Assembly (NCBI RefSeq): GCF_019132845.1
Contig: NZ_JAHSPR010000003.1
Coordinates: 248,001-312,000, forward strand
Direction: 5' to 3'
Source of the DNA: Advenella alkanexedens
Lineage (GTDB): Bacteria; Pseudomonadota; Gammaproteobacteria; Burkholderiales; Burkholderiaceae_B
Length of the DNA stretch: 64,000 nt
A program made the translations under genes and the position numbers. Shown piece after piece: positions 1 through 8,963 of this stretch. Within the stretch, counting starts at the first letter, position 1, and the number at the start of each line of letters is the position of its first letter. The notes under the pieces are model-generated. The model was given only the letters and a program-made list of their open reading frames with translations, did not search any database and was not told the origin of the DNA.

Positions 1-487
1 GATCCTGGGCCAGGGTGGCCTGATGATTTTTACGAACCCATTGATTCAGAGGTTCATGCAATGATTCCGGCCAGCCTAAAAAGGCGCATTGCGCCCGCAC
101 TGCATAAATTTGTGCAAATCCCGAAATAAATTCAAATTCCTGGTTTTGATGCGATTGCCGCACCAGCTCAGCAGCAATTTCCTGACATACCGGTTCAAAA
201 GCTGCCATACGTGATTCATTGAAAAACGGCTCAATAAGTGCCCTGTAAATAGTATGTTCAGGCTGATCCAGTCCATTAGGCACCGAGACATGCCGGGAAA
301 CGGCATTGCTGAATGTTTGGGGATCATTCAAGACGTTCATCACATCTTCATGTTTGAAAAGTGTCCAGTGCAAGCGTTCATCGTGCACAACAGGGCAACG
401 TTGCCGAATCTGGTCATAGGCGGTGATGGGATCTTTTGAAACTGATGCTTGCTGAACAGCATTTGAAAGTGTGGGCGTGTCATTCAT
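1..487 (-). CDS. Cytochrome P450, N-terminal part (cut by window edge)
   Basis: The frame is open from an ATG at 487 to the window edge, about 162 residues, and is preceded by an AAGGA ribosome binding site about 9 bases upstream. The translation begins MNDTPTLSNAVQQ and contains DPQTFSNAVS, LDQPEHTIYRALIEPFF and LHEPLNQWVRKNHQ. These match the N-terminal half of bacterial class I P450s, the B-helix/substrate-recognition region and the motif 'D-P-E-H-x-x-x-R'. The heme-binding cysteine would lie beyond the edge, so activity cannot be judged. It lies downstream of the CYP116B-like gene on the same strand and may belong to the same catabolic unit. A bacterial P450 of this type would need a separate redox partner; the neighbouring fusion carries its own. 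The family assignment is fairly sure, the substrate unknown. Confidence 0.75.
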   Translation of the reverse strand, partial: MNDTPTLSNAVQQASVSKDPITAYDQIRQRCPVVHDERLHWTLFKHEDVMNVLNDPQTFSNAVSRHVSVPNGLDQPEHTIYRALIEPFFNESRMAAFEPVCQEIAAELVRQSHQNQEFEFISGFAQIYAVRAQCAFLGWPESLHEPLNQWVRKNHQATLAQD

Positions 488-584
488 TGAGAGATATCCT
501 TGCATATATGCTGAGCATTCTTGCATAAACCGCTTTGAATTCCCTTGATGTGCATCAATAGTAGACTAAATCAGTCGGGTATAT

Positions 585-632
585 GCCTGCATTACACTGT
601 TTGTCTTGGGCAAAAAATAGTGTAATGCAGGC
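585..632. repeat. Perfect 14-bp inverted repeat between the two P450 genes
   Basis: Arms GCCTGCATTACACT (585-598) and AGTGTAATGCAGGC (619-632) are perfectly complementary across a 20-base spacer. It lies directly downstream of the CYP116B stop codon and upstream of the partial P450. It lacks a clear U-run on the minus strand, so it could be a 3' stabilising hairpin, a weak terminator or an operator for the downstream P450. Confidence 0.6.
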
Positions 633-659
633 AATGAAAAGCTTGTTGTTAAACTAGCC

Positions 660-3026
660 TCAAAGTTCAAGAACCAGTTTTTCTCCTTTTGCTGAACGTG
701 AACAGCAAGCCATCATTTTTCTGCTTTCTTCCTTCTCGGAACGGGTCAATACAACATCCCGATGGTCAATGTCTCCCTGTAAAACACGAACCTCACAAGA
801 ACCGCATAAACCCTCGCCACAATCGCTCTGCACGTCTATGTTGGCACCTTGCAAAGCCTGCAGGAGCGTCTGATCGGCAGCCACCGTCAAGCTAATACCC
901 GAGTCTTTCAATTCAACCTCAAAAGCCTGTTCTTTGGAAGGATCCAGTTCACCCAGCACAGAATGGAAGTGTTCAACATGCAAGGCGTCTTCAGGCCAGT
1001 TTTCACAACATTGTGCCAGGCCTTCCAACATTCTTTCAGGACCACAGGCATAGATTTGCGTTTTTGCATCCGGTGTAGCCAGCAACCTGGCAAAATCATT
1101 ACGATTTCCTTCATCTTTGGCATAAACATGCAAGCGGTTACCGTGCAGGGCCTCAAGCTCATTCAGAAAAGACATGGATGACCTTGAGCGGCCACTGTAA
1201 TGGATTTCATAATCGATGCCGCGCTGCTTGGCCTCCCGGGCCATCGCACTGATGGGAGTAATACCAATGCCACCGGCAATAAATATGATTTTTTCAGCAC
1301 TGGAATCCATGCGAAAATGATTGCGCGGACCACGAATACGGACACGATCACCCGGTTTTATATTTTCATGCAGCCATGCCGAACCGCCACGGCTTTCCGG
1401 ATCTTTCAGGATGGCGATTTCCAGGCAACTGGTATCTGCCGGATCACTACATAATGAATATTGCCTGGAAATACCGGTATCGCCACATTCAATATCAATA
1501 TGTGCTCCGGGCGTCCAGCGTGGTAACGGTTTTCCATCCGGTGAAATTAATTTCAATTTTAAAATATCTTCGGCTACCCACTGTACTTCCTGTACAACTA
1601 CCGGACGGCTGATCGCACTGGCGGAAGGCTCACCCAAACGCAAGGGGGCCTGCAAATCCAGTATCCCGGGATTTTTTCTTTCCGGGTTTTGGGCCGGATC
1701 CCACTCCACCCATAAATGCTCGGGACCGCGGAATGATGTATTTGGCAGATAATGAAAAGTTTGTTCCGCCAGTTTCATATGTGGCAAACGACGTGTGAAC
1801 TCTTCAAGGAAAATCTGCAACTCCATGCGAGCCAGGTTTTTACCCATGCATTGATGTGATCCATAACCAAAGGTTAACTGTTCACTGGCATTCTCACGTC
1901 TGATATCAAAATGACCCGCATCTTCAAACTTGCGTTCATCATGATTGGCCGATGAAGAAACCATCAATAATTTTGAGCCGGCAGGGATATCCACATCACC
2001 TATTCTGGTATCACAGGTAACCAATCGACGCCAGGCGGCAATAGAACCGTTATAACGCAAGCACTCTTCCACCGCATTGGGAATGAGCGATGGATCTTCA
2101 CAAATTTCCTGCCAGGCATCGGGGTGCTCCAGCAATACTTTCAAGGCATTGGCCGTACCATTGGCCGTGGTTTCATGCGCAGCCACAATACCGGCCATCA
2201 TCATGGAATGCAGGTAAGAATCGGTTATGACATCAGGATGGTCTTTCTGCAAACGAATGCCATAACGCATCCAGCCCGGTCCATCAGGATCCTGACGCAT
2301 TTTTTCAAGAATTTTCCCCGCCAGTTGCCAAAAATTACCCACTGCATGTGCCACTTTCAATTGTTCCTCAGGACTTGGCCGTCCCCACGTATTGACCGTG
2401 TGCGCAATGGAATATTTGCGCAGCATATCCATATCCTCTTCCGGAACGCCCAGAAAATGCAGGGCAACGGTTAATGGCACTTCCCAAAGCATCTGGTTAA
2501 CCAGATCGGCCCTGCCATCATTGATGAAACGGTCTACGTATTCCCGGGCCAGTTTCCTGACTAGCGGCTCATGGTGTTTTAATGCTTCAGGCGTGAATGG
2601 CTCAATCAGCAGGCGTCTGCGCGCCATATGCGCAGGCTCGTCCTCGTTAACCAGCGTACGGCCCATGCCATAATCGTAAGAAGCCAAAATGGCATTGGCC
2701 TCATCGCTGTTTGGCGTGATTTTTTCCAGGGCAATAGAGGGGCTGAAAGTTTTATTGTCACGGAAAACGGCTTTCACATCTTCATAACGGGTCACAATCC
2801 AGTAACCCAGTTTGGGGCTATAGAAAACGGGTTCTTCTTCGCGTGCCCAACGTACGTATTCAGGTGGATTTTGCAGATAATCATTACTGAATGGGTCAAA
2901 TTCCGCTGCCCGGCCACTAACCGGACATCCATTTGCCGATGCGGGCTTGCCATTACTTTGTGCATGACCGAATGCACCGTGGTCAATCGGACAGCGGGAA
3001 ATACCGGTAGTAGCTAATTGATTCAT
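660..3026 (-). CDS. Self-sufficient cytochrome P450 fused to FMN reductase and 2Fe-2S ferredoxin (CYP116B-type)
   Basis: The protein has 788 residues. The P450 domain (about 1-445) has the I-helix oxygen-binding segment AGIVAAHETT (279-288), an E-x-x-R motif (E321-R324) and the heme loop FGYGSHQCMGKNLAR with the cysteine ligand at C393. A phthalate-dioxygenase-reductase-like part follows, with a flavin motif RQYSL and a nucleotide-binding GGIGITPISAMA. The C-terminal plant-type ferredoxin has cysteines in CGEGLCGSC and a late CC pair. Domain order and wording closely resemble P450RhF/CYP116B enzymes, which take NAD(P)H electrons straight to the heme and oxidise aromatic, alkane or terpenoid substrates. 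The substrate here cannot be read. The start ATG has AAAGAGG upstream. The neighbours suggest an uptake and oxidation cluster: a second P450, a Bug receptor and an IclR regulator. The cytoplasmic location is inferred from the lack of a signal sequence. Confidence 0.93.
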   Translation of the reverse strand: MNQLATTGISRCPIDHGAFGHAQSNGKPASANGCPVSGRAAEFDPFSNDYLQNPPEYVRWAREEEPVFYSPKLGYWIVTRYEDVKAVFRDNKTFSPSIALEKITPNSDEANAILASYDYGMGRTLVNEDEPAHMARRRLLIEPFTPEALKHHEPLVRKLAREYVDRFINDGRADLVNQMLWEVPLTVALHFLGVPEEDMDMLRKYSIAHTVNTWGRPSPEEQLKVAHAVGNFWQLAGKILEKMRQDPDGPGWMRYGIRLQKDHPDVITDSYLHSMMMAGIVAAHETTANGTANALKVLLEHPDAWQEICEDPSLIPNAVEECLRYNGSIAAWRRLVTCDTRIGDVDIPAGSKLLMVSSSANHDERKFEDAGHFDIRRENASEQLTFGYGSHQCMGKNLARMELQIFLEEFTRRLPHMKLAEQTFHYLPNTSFRGPEHLWVEWDPAQNPERKNPGILDLQAPLRLGEPSASAISRPVVVQEVQWVAEDILKLKLISPDGKPLPRWTPGAHIDIECGDTGISRQYSLCSDPADTSCLEIAILKDPESRGGSAWLHENIKPGDRVRIRGPRNHFRMDSSAEKIIFIAGGIGITPISAMAREAKQRGIDYEIHYSGRSRSSMSFLNELEALHGNRLHVYAKDEGNRNDFARLLATPDAKTQIYACGPERMLEGLAQCCENWPEDALHVEHFHSVLGELDPSKEQAFEVELKDSGISLTVAADQTLLQALQGANIDVQSDCGEGLCGSCEVRVLQGDIDHRDVVLTRSEKEESRKMMACCSRSAKGEKLVLEL

Positions 3027-3060
3027 TTCATTTGCCTCTTTAATTATTTCAATATTGAAT

Positions 3061-3091
3061 AATTGGTATAAATTTTAAATTTATACCAATT
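3061..3091. promoter_or_regulatory. 31-bp perfect AT-rich palindrome upstream of the P450 fusion
   Basis: The sequence reads AATTGGTATAAATTT, one central base, then its exact reverse complement, filling most of the 76-base gap between the Bug receptor gene stop and the P450 start. Arms are 15 bp. Its position 35 bases before the P450 start fits an operator or promoter-overlapping site, or a hairpin that separates receptor from oxygenase expression. No U-run is present. Function is inference. Confidence 0.55.
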
Positions 3092-3102
3092 ATGAACGCA
3101 GA

Positions 3103-4086
3103 TTAATCCAGTGTGATTTTCAGATCACTGATCAACTTATGCCAACGTTCCCGTTCATTGTTCAACAGTTCTTCATATTCTTCCGGTGTATTGCCCACAG
3201 GCTCAATCCCGAAATCAATCATCTTTTTATTCACAACGGGCTCGTTGATAACTTCAACCACTTTTTTATTTAAGCTTGCAATAGTATCTTTTGGTGTTCC
3301 TGCTGTTGCCACCATACCCACCAAGGCTGCCGCTTCTACTTCCTTGTATCCCGCTTCTGCAAAAGTGGGAACTTCTGGCAATTGTGAAAGCCGTGATCCA
3401 TTTGCCACGGCCAGTGCCTTGACCTTGCCACTTTTGATAAAGCCGGCACCTGCGGCCAAATCCACCATCATTGCCTGTACCTGACCGCCGGCCACATCTG
3501 ACAGGGAAGGCGCGGCACCCCGATAAGGAACATGCACAATATCAATATCCGCTTCTTCTTTGAGCAGTTCCATGGCCAAATGATGCGGACTGCCAGCACC
3601 GGCTGAGCCGTAATTCAATTTACCGGGATTTTCCCTGGTTTTCTGAACGAATTCCTCAACCGAGTTAATGCCGGAATTTGGAGAAACGATCAGGATCATG
3701 GGAAACTTGCCCATTAGGGTAACGGGCTCCAGATCTTTGACCGGGTCATAGCTTAAGTTTTTATAAAGTGCAGAATTAAAAACCATCGTGCCGTTATCCG
3801 CTGACAGAACGGTATAGCCATCGGGCGTTGAGCGAGCGGTTTCCACGGCTGCAATAGACGTATTGCCCCCCGGCTTGTTATCAACCAATACGGTTTGACC
3901 TGTTTTTTCAGCTAAAGGCTGGGCAATGGTACGTGCCAAAAAATCCGAACCACCACCGGCCGGATAAGGCACCAGCCAGCGAACCTGCTTCTCGGGGTAA
4001 TTGGATGCACTGGCATTGGCTGCCGTTAATCCCAATGTCGTGACAGATAAAAGTCCGGCCAGACAGGCCTTTTTTAAGAAATTCAT
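3103..4086 (-). CDS. Bug-family (TctC-like) periplasmic solute-binding receptor
   Basis: The protein has 327 residues and a Sec signal peptide (MNFLKKACLAGLLSVTTLG, cleavage near ANASA-SNYPEK). The mature part begins YPEKQVRWLVPYPAGGGSDFLAR, carries DNKPGGN and ends with a typical Bug C-terminus. These are hallmarks of Bordetella uptake gene receptors for the tripartite tricarboxylate transporter family. They bind carboxylates or small organic molecules in the periplasm. No tctAB-type membrane genes adjoin it, so it is an orphan receptor that would borrow membrane components or act in signalling. The start has a strong AGGAGA site. It is divergent from the IclR gene, which probably controls it, and is followed by the P450 fusion on the same strand, suggesting that the ligand is the P450 substrate or a relative of it. 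Confidence 0.9.
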   Translation of the reverse strand: MNFLKKACLAGLLSVTTLGLTAANASASNYPEKQVRWLVPYPAGGGSDFLARTIAQPLAEKTGQTVLVDNKPGGNTSIAAVETARSTPDGYTVLSADNGTMVFNSALYKNLSYDPVKDLEPVTLMGKFPMILIVSPNSGINSVEEFVQKTRENPGKLNYGSAGAGSPHHLAMELLKEEADIDIVHVPYRGAAPSLSDVAGGQVQAMMVDLAAGAGFIKSGKVKALAVANGSRLSQLPEVPTFAEAGYKEVEAAALVGMVATAGTPKDTIASLNKKVVEVINEPVVNKKMIDFGIEPVGNTPEEYEELLNNERERWHKLISDLKITLD

Positions 4087-4130
4087 GAAAAGTCTCCTTA
4101 GTGTTCAATATCCTTCCTGCGTAAATCATA

Positions 4131-4208
4131 TACGCATTGCGTAATTTTTGTATTCGGGATAACCTGTATCAAGGACTTTTTTTGTAAAATGCCTTATAGC
4201 CTATAGGC
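4131..4208. promoter_or_regulatory. Divergent control region with two small palindromes (candidate IclR operators)
   Basis: The 153-base gap between the divergent Bug receptor and IclR genes holds TACGC-ATT-GCGTA (4131-4143) and the 10-bp palindrome GCCTATAGGC (4199-4208). IclR-family proteins bind short palindromes in such intergenic regions, so these are the best operator candidates. No footprint-level support is visible in sequence alone. Confidence 0.4.
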
Positions 4209-4239
4209 CTCGATCATCAATAATGACCAGAATCTGACC

Positions 4240-5049
4240 ATGAAAACAACCGAAAAACCACACATCCCTGACCGCAGGCAGCGGGTACAGGCGGCAGAAA
4301 CGGGATTTGCCGTCTTGAAAGGATTAGCCAGAATAGGTGGCAGTGCCAGCCTAACTGCACTGTCCACCTATCTGAATGAGAACCCGGCCAAGGTGCACCG
4401 TTACCTGGCCAGTCTGATCGAAGAGGAACTGGTGATTCAGGATCCCGAAACCCAGCAATATCGTCTTGGCCTTGAAGCCATGTTCATCGGTCTTTCGGCC
4501 ATGCGCCAGTCAGACCCTATTCGCCTGGCCGAACCGGCCCTGATCCGTCTGCGGGAAGAACTTGAAGTCACCAGTTTTATTGCCGTGATGGGCAATAAAG
4601 GGCCGGTTATTGTGCGCTTTGAAGAACCCAGTCTGCCAGTTACCGTGAACGTGCGAGTGGGTTCTGTCCTGCCTTTATTAACCTCGGCAACCGGACGGGT
4701 GTTTCTGGGCCTGCAAAATGACAGGCTGGTTCGGCAACTGGCACAGGAAGAGATAAGTAAAACGACCACTTCATTAAATACTGAAAAAATCAATGACCCC
4801 GAAATATTTATCAATCAACTGCGTGAAGAAGTACAAAAACGCAACTGTGCGATTGTGAAAGACACCAATTTAAGGGGTATCAGTGCAGTCGCAGCCCCAG
4901 TTTATAATTATGCCGGCCAGTTATGCGCCGTTATCACGGCCCTGGGCGCTACGGGCGGGTTTGATGCCAGCGTGAACGGAATAATATGCCGTCAGGTGCA
5001 GGAAGAAGCACGGCAGCTGAGTACTTCATTGGGCTATATTAAAGATTGA
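4240..5049 (+). CDS. IclR-family transcriptional regulator
   Basis: The protein has 269 residues. The N-terminal winged helix-turn-helix (about 15-80) contains the family pattern AETGFAVLKGLARIGGSASL, then LSTYLNENPAKVHRYLASL and YRLGLEAMFIGLSAM. The C-terminal effector domain (about 95-260) includes GPVIVRFEE, LPLLTSATGRVFLG and a late GFDASVNG segment. IclR proteins are usually local regulators of catabolic genes, responding to a pathway intermediate. It is divergent from the Bug receptor and P450 cluster, its likely target. The effector is not predictable. The start at 4240 is the first ATG matching the family's beginning, and no alternative improves it. Confidence 0.92.
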   Translation: MKTTEKPHIPDRRQRVQAAETGFAVLKGLARIGGSASLTALSTYLNENPAKVHRYLASLIEEELVIQDPETQQYRLGLEAMFIGLSAMRQSDPIRLAEPALIRLREELEVTSFIAVMGNKGPVIVRFEEPSLPVTVNVRVGSVLPLLTSATGRVFLGLQNDRLVRQLAQEEISKTTTSLNTEKINDPEIFINQLREEVQKRNCAIVKDTNLRGISAVAAPVYNYAGQLCAVITALGATGGFDASVNGIICRQVQEEARQLSTSLGYIKD

Positions 5050-5058
5050 TGCAATCAT

Positions 5059-5099
5059 ATGCATGCGTTCATAAACCAAGTGCTCATGGACGCATGCAT
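5059..5099. terminator. Hairpin between convergent IclR and autotransporter genes
   Basis: Arms ATGCATGCGTTCAT (5059-5072) and ATGGACGCATGCAT (5086-5099) pair with a single G-T mismatch around a 13-base loop. It lies between two convergent genes and could end transcription from both sides, although no clear U-run follows. Assigned on position and pairing. Confidence 0.45.
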
Positions 5100-5118
5100 T
5101 ATTGCTTGGCAGTTAACC

Positions 5119-8100
5119 TTAAAATTCCCAGACTGCACGGGCAGTAATTTTATGCACCGTCGTCCGTTTACTTAACTCGGCATCATAACCTACCATTACA
5201 GACATCCCTTCACGTACCAAAGCGCGGTAAGCAAGCCCTAACTCAAAACTGTTACGGGAAAGGTCATCACCCGACAGGTTAAACGTGTTTCCACCCGATA
5301 CAAAACGGGCACTCACATCAGGCAAATCACGGAACTCATGCAGGTAACGGGCACGGAAGCGCAAACTACCTTGATCCTCAAACTGATGATTTAGTTCTGC
5401 ACCCAATACCGATTGAACAGAAGTCGTCGTCAATTTGTCGATATGCTGTGCAATTGCGCTGTTACCCTCTTCCGTATAACTATCTGTCCTGAGTCGGTTA
5501 GCACGAACGCCTGCCAGCCAGCGTCCATTCCAACTAGGCGCAATTTGAAAGGGAAGCCCAAACTCTACACGTCCACTAACATTCCAGCCAGAATAATCAC
5601 CCTTCACAGTGCTGTCGAATCCGTTAAACCGTACTCGCCGCTCGCTTTTATAATCGTTATAACCCACCGCCAAGGCAGCATCAAAGGTCCAGGCGTCAGT
5701 ATTGTAACTATAGTAAGTACCCAGATTATAGTTATCCAGTTTAACTTCATCGCCAGTGGCACTTGAGATTCCTTTGGCCTTGGCTTTATTGGCAGACAGT
5801 GAAACACCCAAGATTGCATTAGCGGATTGATCAAATTCAAGACCTGCTGCCAAACCACCACTATTTAATTTAAATCCATCTTGCCGGTCATGCTCTTTTT
5901 GCTTTCCCCAAGCGCCTAAACCCATGGCCCACAAGCGATAACTGTCATTACCTCCTGTTGTCAAACCACGAGGTGCCGTTGACAAGTCATTACCTCTAAC
6001 CGCATCCATACGATCAAAAAATGAGGACATGACTGAATTTGTGGCTAATTGAGTTACTTTAGCGGCAGCCCCATTGGTTTGAGGCGCAAGTTGACGCAAG
6101 GCGTCCGATAACTGATCTGTTGTGTTTAAATCAGAAACAGCCTGTAGCAGTGGCTCGGCTGTCTGGCTTCCTTGTAGAGCCAATTGATCTAAAGCTGAAA
6201 GCGTTGTATTCTGGTTGCCAGACAGAGCATTAGTTACCGCGATTGGCCGGATCGCATTCAACACCAAATCATTGCCTGAACGGTTCAGGCTATATGACAT
6301 TAATGAAGAAGGATTCCAGATGGCCAGATTTTCCGGATTCGCATCCAAACCCAGGCTGGAAACAATACGGTAACTGGCACCGTTTGCAATGTAGCCCCGT
6401 GAGACAGGTTGAATAGTTGCACCATCTGCCAGCGTTGCGATACCCAGGACATTGATCCGGTCTGAACGGTCTTTACCCGCTACACCCACTTCTAGCACCC
6501 CATTGGCAGTTTGTGTATAGTTACCACCAACATTAATAATGCGATCAGCTTGCTCACCAGATGTCTTAAGCGTTCCGTTCACGCTTAAGTTACCCTCTAC
6601 ATCCAGATTTCCACCAAACGTGGTGTTACCGCCGGTAATGTGGATATTCTGGATATTCTGCAGATCGCCACGGGCAAAAAACTGTGTACCCGCAGTTTCA
6701 AGGGTATTGTTACCTGTACCTCCGTCAATGGTACCATTGACTTTACCCCCAAACAGCCGCAGAAGGTCATCACCTGCACCCAAATCAATGGCTTTACCAT
6801 TGTGACCGGTAATGAACCCATAGTTAATTAAAATATCGTTTCCGCCACCCATTTGTACGGCAGCAGCAGGGGTTGTGCTGCCTAATTCGTCCACACGCAT
6901 TGCATCAGGACCGCCTTCGATGACACCAGTTGCATAATTAACCAACAAGTCGGCGTAATCACCCACCAAACCAATCGCTGTTTTACGCTCGCCAATAATG
7001 CTGCCTTCGTTATAGATACGGGCCGTTGCACCTGTTGTAGAGCCTGTATCACGCGCGGTTGCAGGATTATTACTTATGGTGCCGTTCGCGCCGTCATCAA
7101 GCAAGATACCCGTTGATTGACCATAAATTTCCGCTCCTGCCTTATTGATAATGACACCGCCACCGGCAGCGATACCATCCGCACCATTTGGACGGCCACC
7201 CGAGTCATACCCACCTGCACCCGTACCACGAATGCTACCGGCGTTATAAATATAGGCAACACCGTCAATATCCACGCCGTCACCATCACCATTGCTATTC
7301 GTATTTGTAGTGATGGTTTGCCCGTTAATCGTCACGGTTGGACTGTTAACCTCATGCGAATAAACATTCCCTTCACCGGCATAGTTGCCGCTAATGTCTC
7401 CATGGTTAATAACAACGCCGTAACCATCCAAACCGATACCTGAACCATTCTTACCGGTAATCGTACTGCCCGCGTAGTTGATCATGACGGGATTGGCGAT
7501 GGTAACGTCTGAGGTGCTCACTCCATCAAGGTGTTTATCAAAAACCACACCGTTTGGACCCGTTGCTGTTATTGAAAGCAAAGGAGCTGTCATCAATTGC
7601 TCATGGTTGCCCGACAAACTGGCGTTGGCCAAATCCGTCAAATGGGATGAAACGGCAACCGGTGCTCCTCCGTCAATCCCATGGCGAGGACCGGTTATGT
7701 TTCCATAATTGAGAATCGCTACATTGCTGCGCTCATCCTGAATCGCTACACCATCAGATGCGCTGAAATCAACCGTGGAAATGCCATGTAAATACTGATC
7801 GGAATCGCCCGCACTGCTGGTATTGACCATACCGGTAGAGAAAATGCTACCGTAATTCGTTAGCGTCACGTTCGTACCCAGGCGAATGGCATCATTGGAA
7901 TCGGCACGGATTACTGCCAATCTATTCGTTTCAGAACCGTTAATAACGGTATTACCTGTAGTATCATAATTTTTATCGGCAATCACCGCACGACTGGTCG
8001 TATCGCTGGTGCCACCGCCTGCATTTCTTTGCCAAATCGTACCTTGGTTGTTCAACGTGAAACTACCGGCTTTCCGGTCAAATCGAATAACCGCTGAATC

Positions 8101-8598
8101 CCCTCCTCCTTGGGTGTCAATCAAGCCGCTTACGGCATTATTAATAATGACATGGGGGGCTTTGTCCTCAACATCAATACCAAAACCTGAAGTACCCGTT
8201 TGGGTAATGTGGCCGCTATTATTCAAGATATAGGAGCCGTTAACATCAAGCTTAATCGTTGACCCACCCACGGCACCAATAAGCCCCCTGTTTTCCAATA
8301 TGAAAACAGGGGTGGCCGATTTAGTATCAATGGCATTACCCGTCCCTGTCTGGCTGATAATACCGTCATTAACAAGGGTTGATACTCCATTACCGACTTC
8401 TACCGCATCATTGGATCCTGACGTAGTCAATGTGCCACCTGCCTCGACAGTACCAAGGTCAAGATTGGATAAAGTTTGTTTGTTTGTCTCTGTTGCCCCG
8501 CTGGCCACTGTAAAACTGGCTGCGTAAGAACTTGAAATAAATGAGACCTGCAAGGCTGCCACTAATGTTAGCAACTTGAAATTATTATTGAAATTCAA
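5119..8598 (-). CDS. Autotransporter (type Va secretion) with beta-helix passenger
   Basis: The protein has 1159 residues. A Sec signal peptide ends near SSSYA-ASF. The passenger (about 27-800) is built from many short Asn/Gly-rich repeats (NYGSI, NNGSIIG, INYAGSTI, GLDGYGVVI), as in right-handed beta-helices of AIDA/pertactin-like adhesins. An autotransporter barrel (about 870-1159) follows, starting near YRLWAMGLGAWGKQ and ending ITARAVWEF with the terminal aromatic residue needed for outer membrane assembly. It therefore sits in the outer membrane and displays its passenger. The start codon is TTG at 8598, with AAAGG 8 bases upstream; no in-frame ATG keeps the signal peptide. No protease triad or RGD motif was noticed, so an adhesive or host-surface role is inferred. 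It borders mobile-element debris, but its composition is like the chromosome. Confidence 0.9.
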   Translation of the reverse strand: MNFNNNFKLLTLVAALQVSFISSSYAASFTVASGATETNKQTLSNLDLGTVEAGGTLTTSGSNDAVEVGNGVSTLVNDGIISQTGTGNAIDTKSATPVFILENRGLIGAVGGSTIKLDVNGSYILNNSGHITQTGTSGFGIDVEDKAPHVIINNAVSGLIDTQGGGDSAVIRFDRKAGSFTLNNQGTIWQRNAGGGTSDTTSRAVIADKNYDTTGNTVINGSETNRLAVIRADSNDAIRLGTNVTLTNYGSIFSTGMVNTSSAGDSDQYLHGISTVDFSASDGVAIQDERSNVAILNYGNITGPRHGIDGGAPVAVSSHLTDLANASLSGNHEQLMTAPLLSITATGPNGVVFDKHLDGVSTSDVTIANPVMINYAGSTITGKNGSGIGLDGYGVVINHGDISGNYAGEGNVYSHEVNSPTVTINGQTITTNTNSNGDGDGVDIDGVAYIYNAGSIRGTGAGGYDSGGRPNGADGIAAGGGVIINKAGAEIYGQSTGILLDDGANGTISNNPATARDTGSTTGATARIYNEGSIIGERKTAIGLVGDYADLLVNYATGVIEGGPDAMRVDELGSTTPAAAVQMGGGNDILINYGFITGHNGKAIDLGAGDDLLRLFGGKVNGTIDGGTGNNTLETAGTQFFARGDLQNIQNIHITGGNTTFGGNLDVEGNLSVNGTLKTSGEQADRIINVGGNYTQTANGVLEVGVAGKDRSDRINVLGIATLADGATIQPVSRGYIANGASYRIVSSLGLDANPENLAIWNPSSLMSYSLNRSGNDLVLNAIRPIAVTNALSGNQNTTLSALDQLALQGSQTAEPLLQAVSDLNTTDQLSDALRQLAPQTNGAAAKVTQLATNSVMSSFFDRMDAVRGNDLSTAPRGLTTGGNDSYRLWAMGLGAWGKQKEHDRQDGFKLNSGGLAAGLEFDQSANAILGVSLSANKAKAKGISSATGDEVKLDNYNLGTYYSYNTDAWTFDAALAVGYNDYKSERRVRFNGFDSTVKGDYSGWNVSGRVEFGLPFQIAPSWNGRWLAGVRANRLRTDSYTEEGNSAIAQHIDKLTTTSVQSVLGAELNHQFEDQGSLRFRARYLHEFRDLPDVSARFVSGGNTFNLSGDDLSRNSFELGLAYRALVREGMSVMVGYDAELSKRTTVHKITARAVWEF

Positions 8599-8712
8599 AA
8601 CAATAGCCTTTGTGTGAAATTAGAATTAGCAACACTCTAAAAGGCTAAAATGAAAGCTTTGTGACAAAATCTGACGTATTGAAAAATTCAGTATGAATGA
8701 ACTGGACTTATT

Positions 8713-8800
8713 TCATTTGTACAACGAAATTTGAATGAGTTGTTAAACATCGACGAATACATCGCGCATCACAACACCCACCCAAACCGTTCATTGGAAA
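8713..8800 (+). pseudogene. IS630-like transposase C-terminal remnant
   Basis: A short plus-strand reading gives LNELLNIDEYIAHHNTHP and, after a two-base frame change near 8784, KPFIGNK. This resembles the IS630-family transposase end (IxxYIAHHNxxPKPFIW). No start, no catalytic part and no terminal repeats are visible, so only the tail survives. The match is short and the call tentative. Confidence 0.4.
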
Positions 8801-8837
8801 CAAGGTGCTGATAGGATGTAAGGCGTCGGCGGTCGGT

Positions 8838-8960
8838 GGCCCTGATAAAGTTCAGCTCAATACCAGCCAGCGATTGAGTGACCAACACGCCGGACAGCAG
8901 ATCAGTCATGAACTCGGGCATGAAAGGCTGAAAGTGACGTCGATCTATCTGGGAACCTGA
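8838..8960 (+). pseudogene. Tyrosine recombinase C-terminal remnant
   Basis: The plus-strand frame that stops with TGA at 8958-8960 reads GPDKVQLNTSQRLSDQHAG then QQISHELGHERLKVTSIYLG. The last part resembles the end of phage-type integrases (HELGH, with the tyrosine in IYLG). Everything upstream is missing. It follows the IS remnant directly and points to repeated insertion and deletion here. The rest of 8599-8963 holds only the autotransporter upstream region; I saw no other gene. Confidence 0.45.
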
Positions 8961-8963
8961 GGC

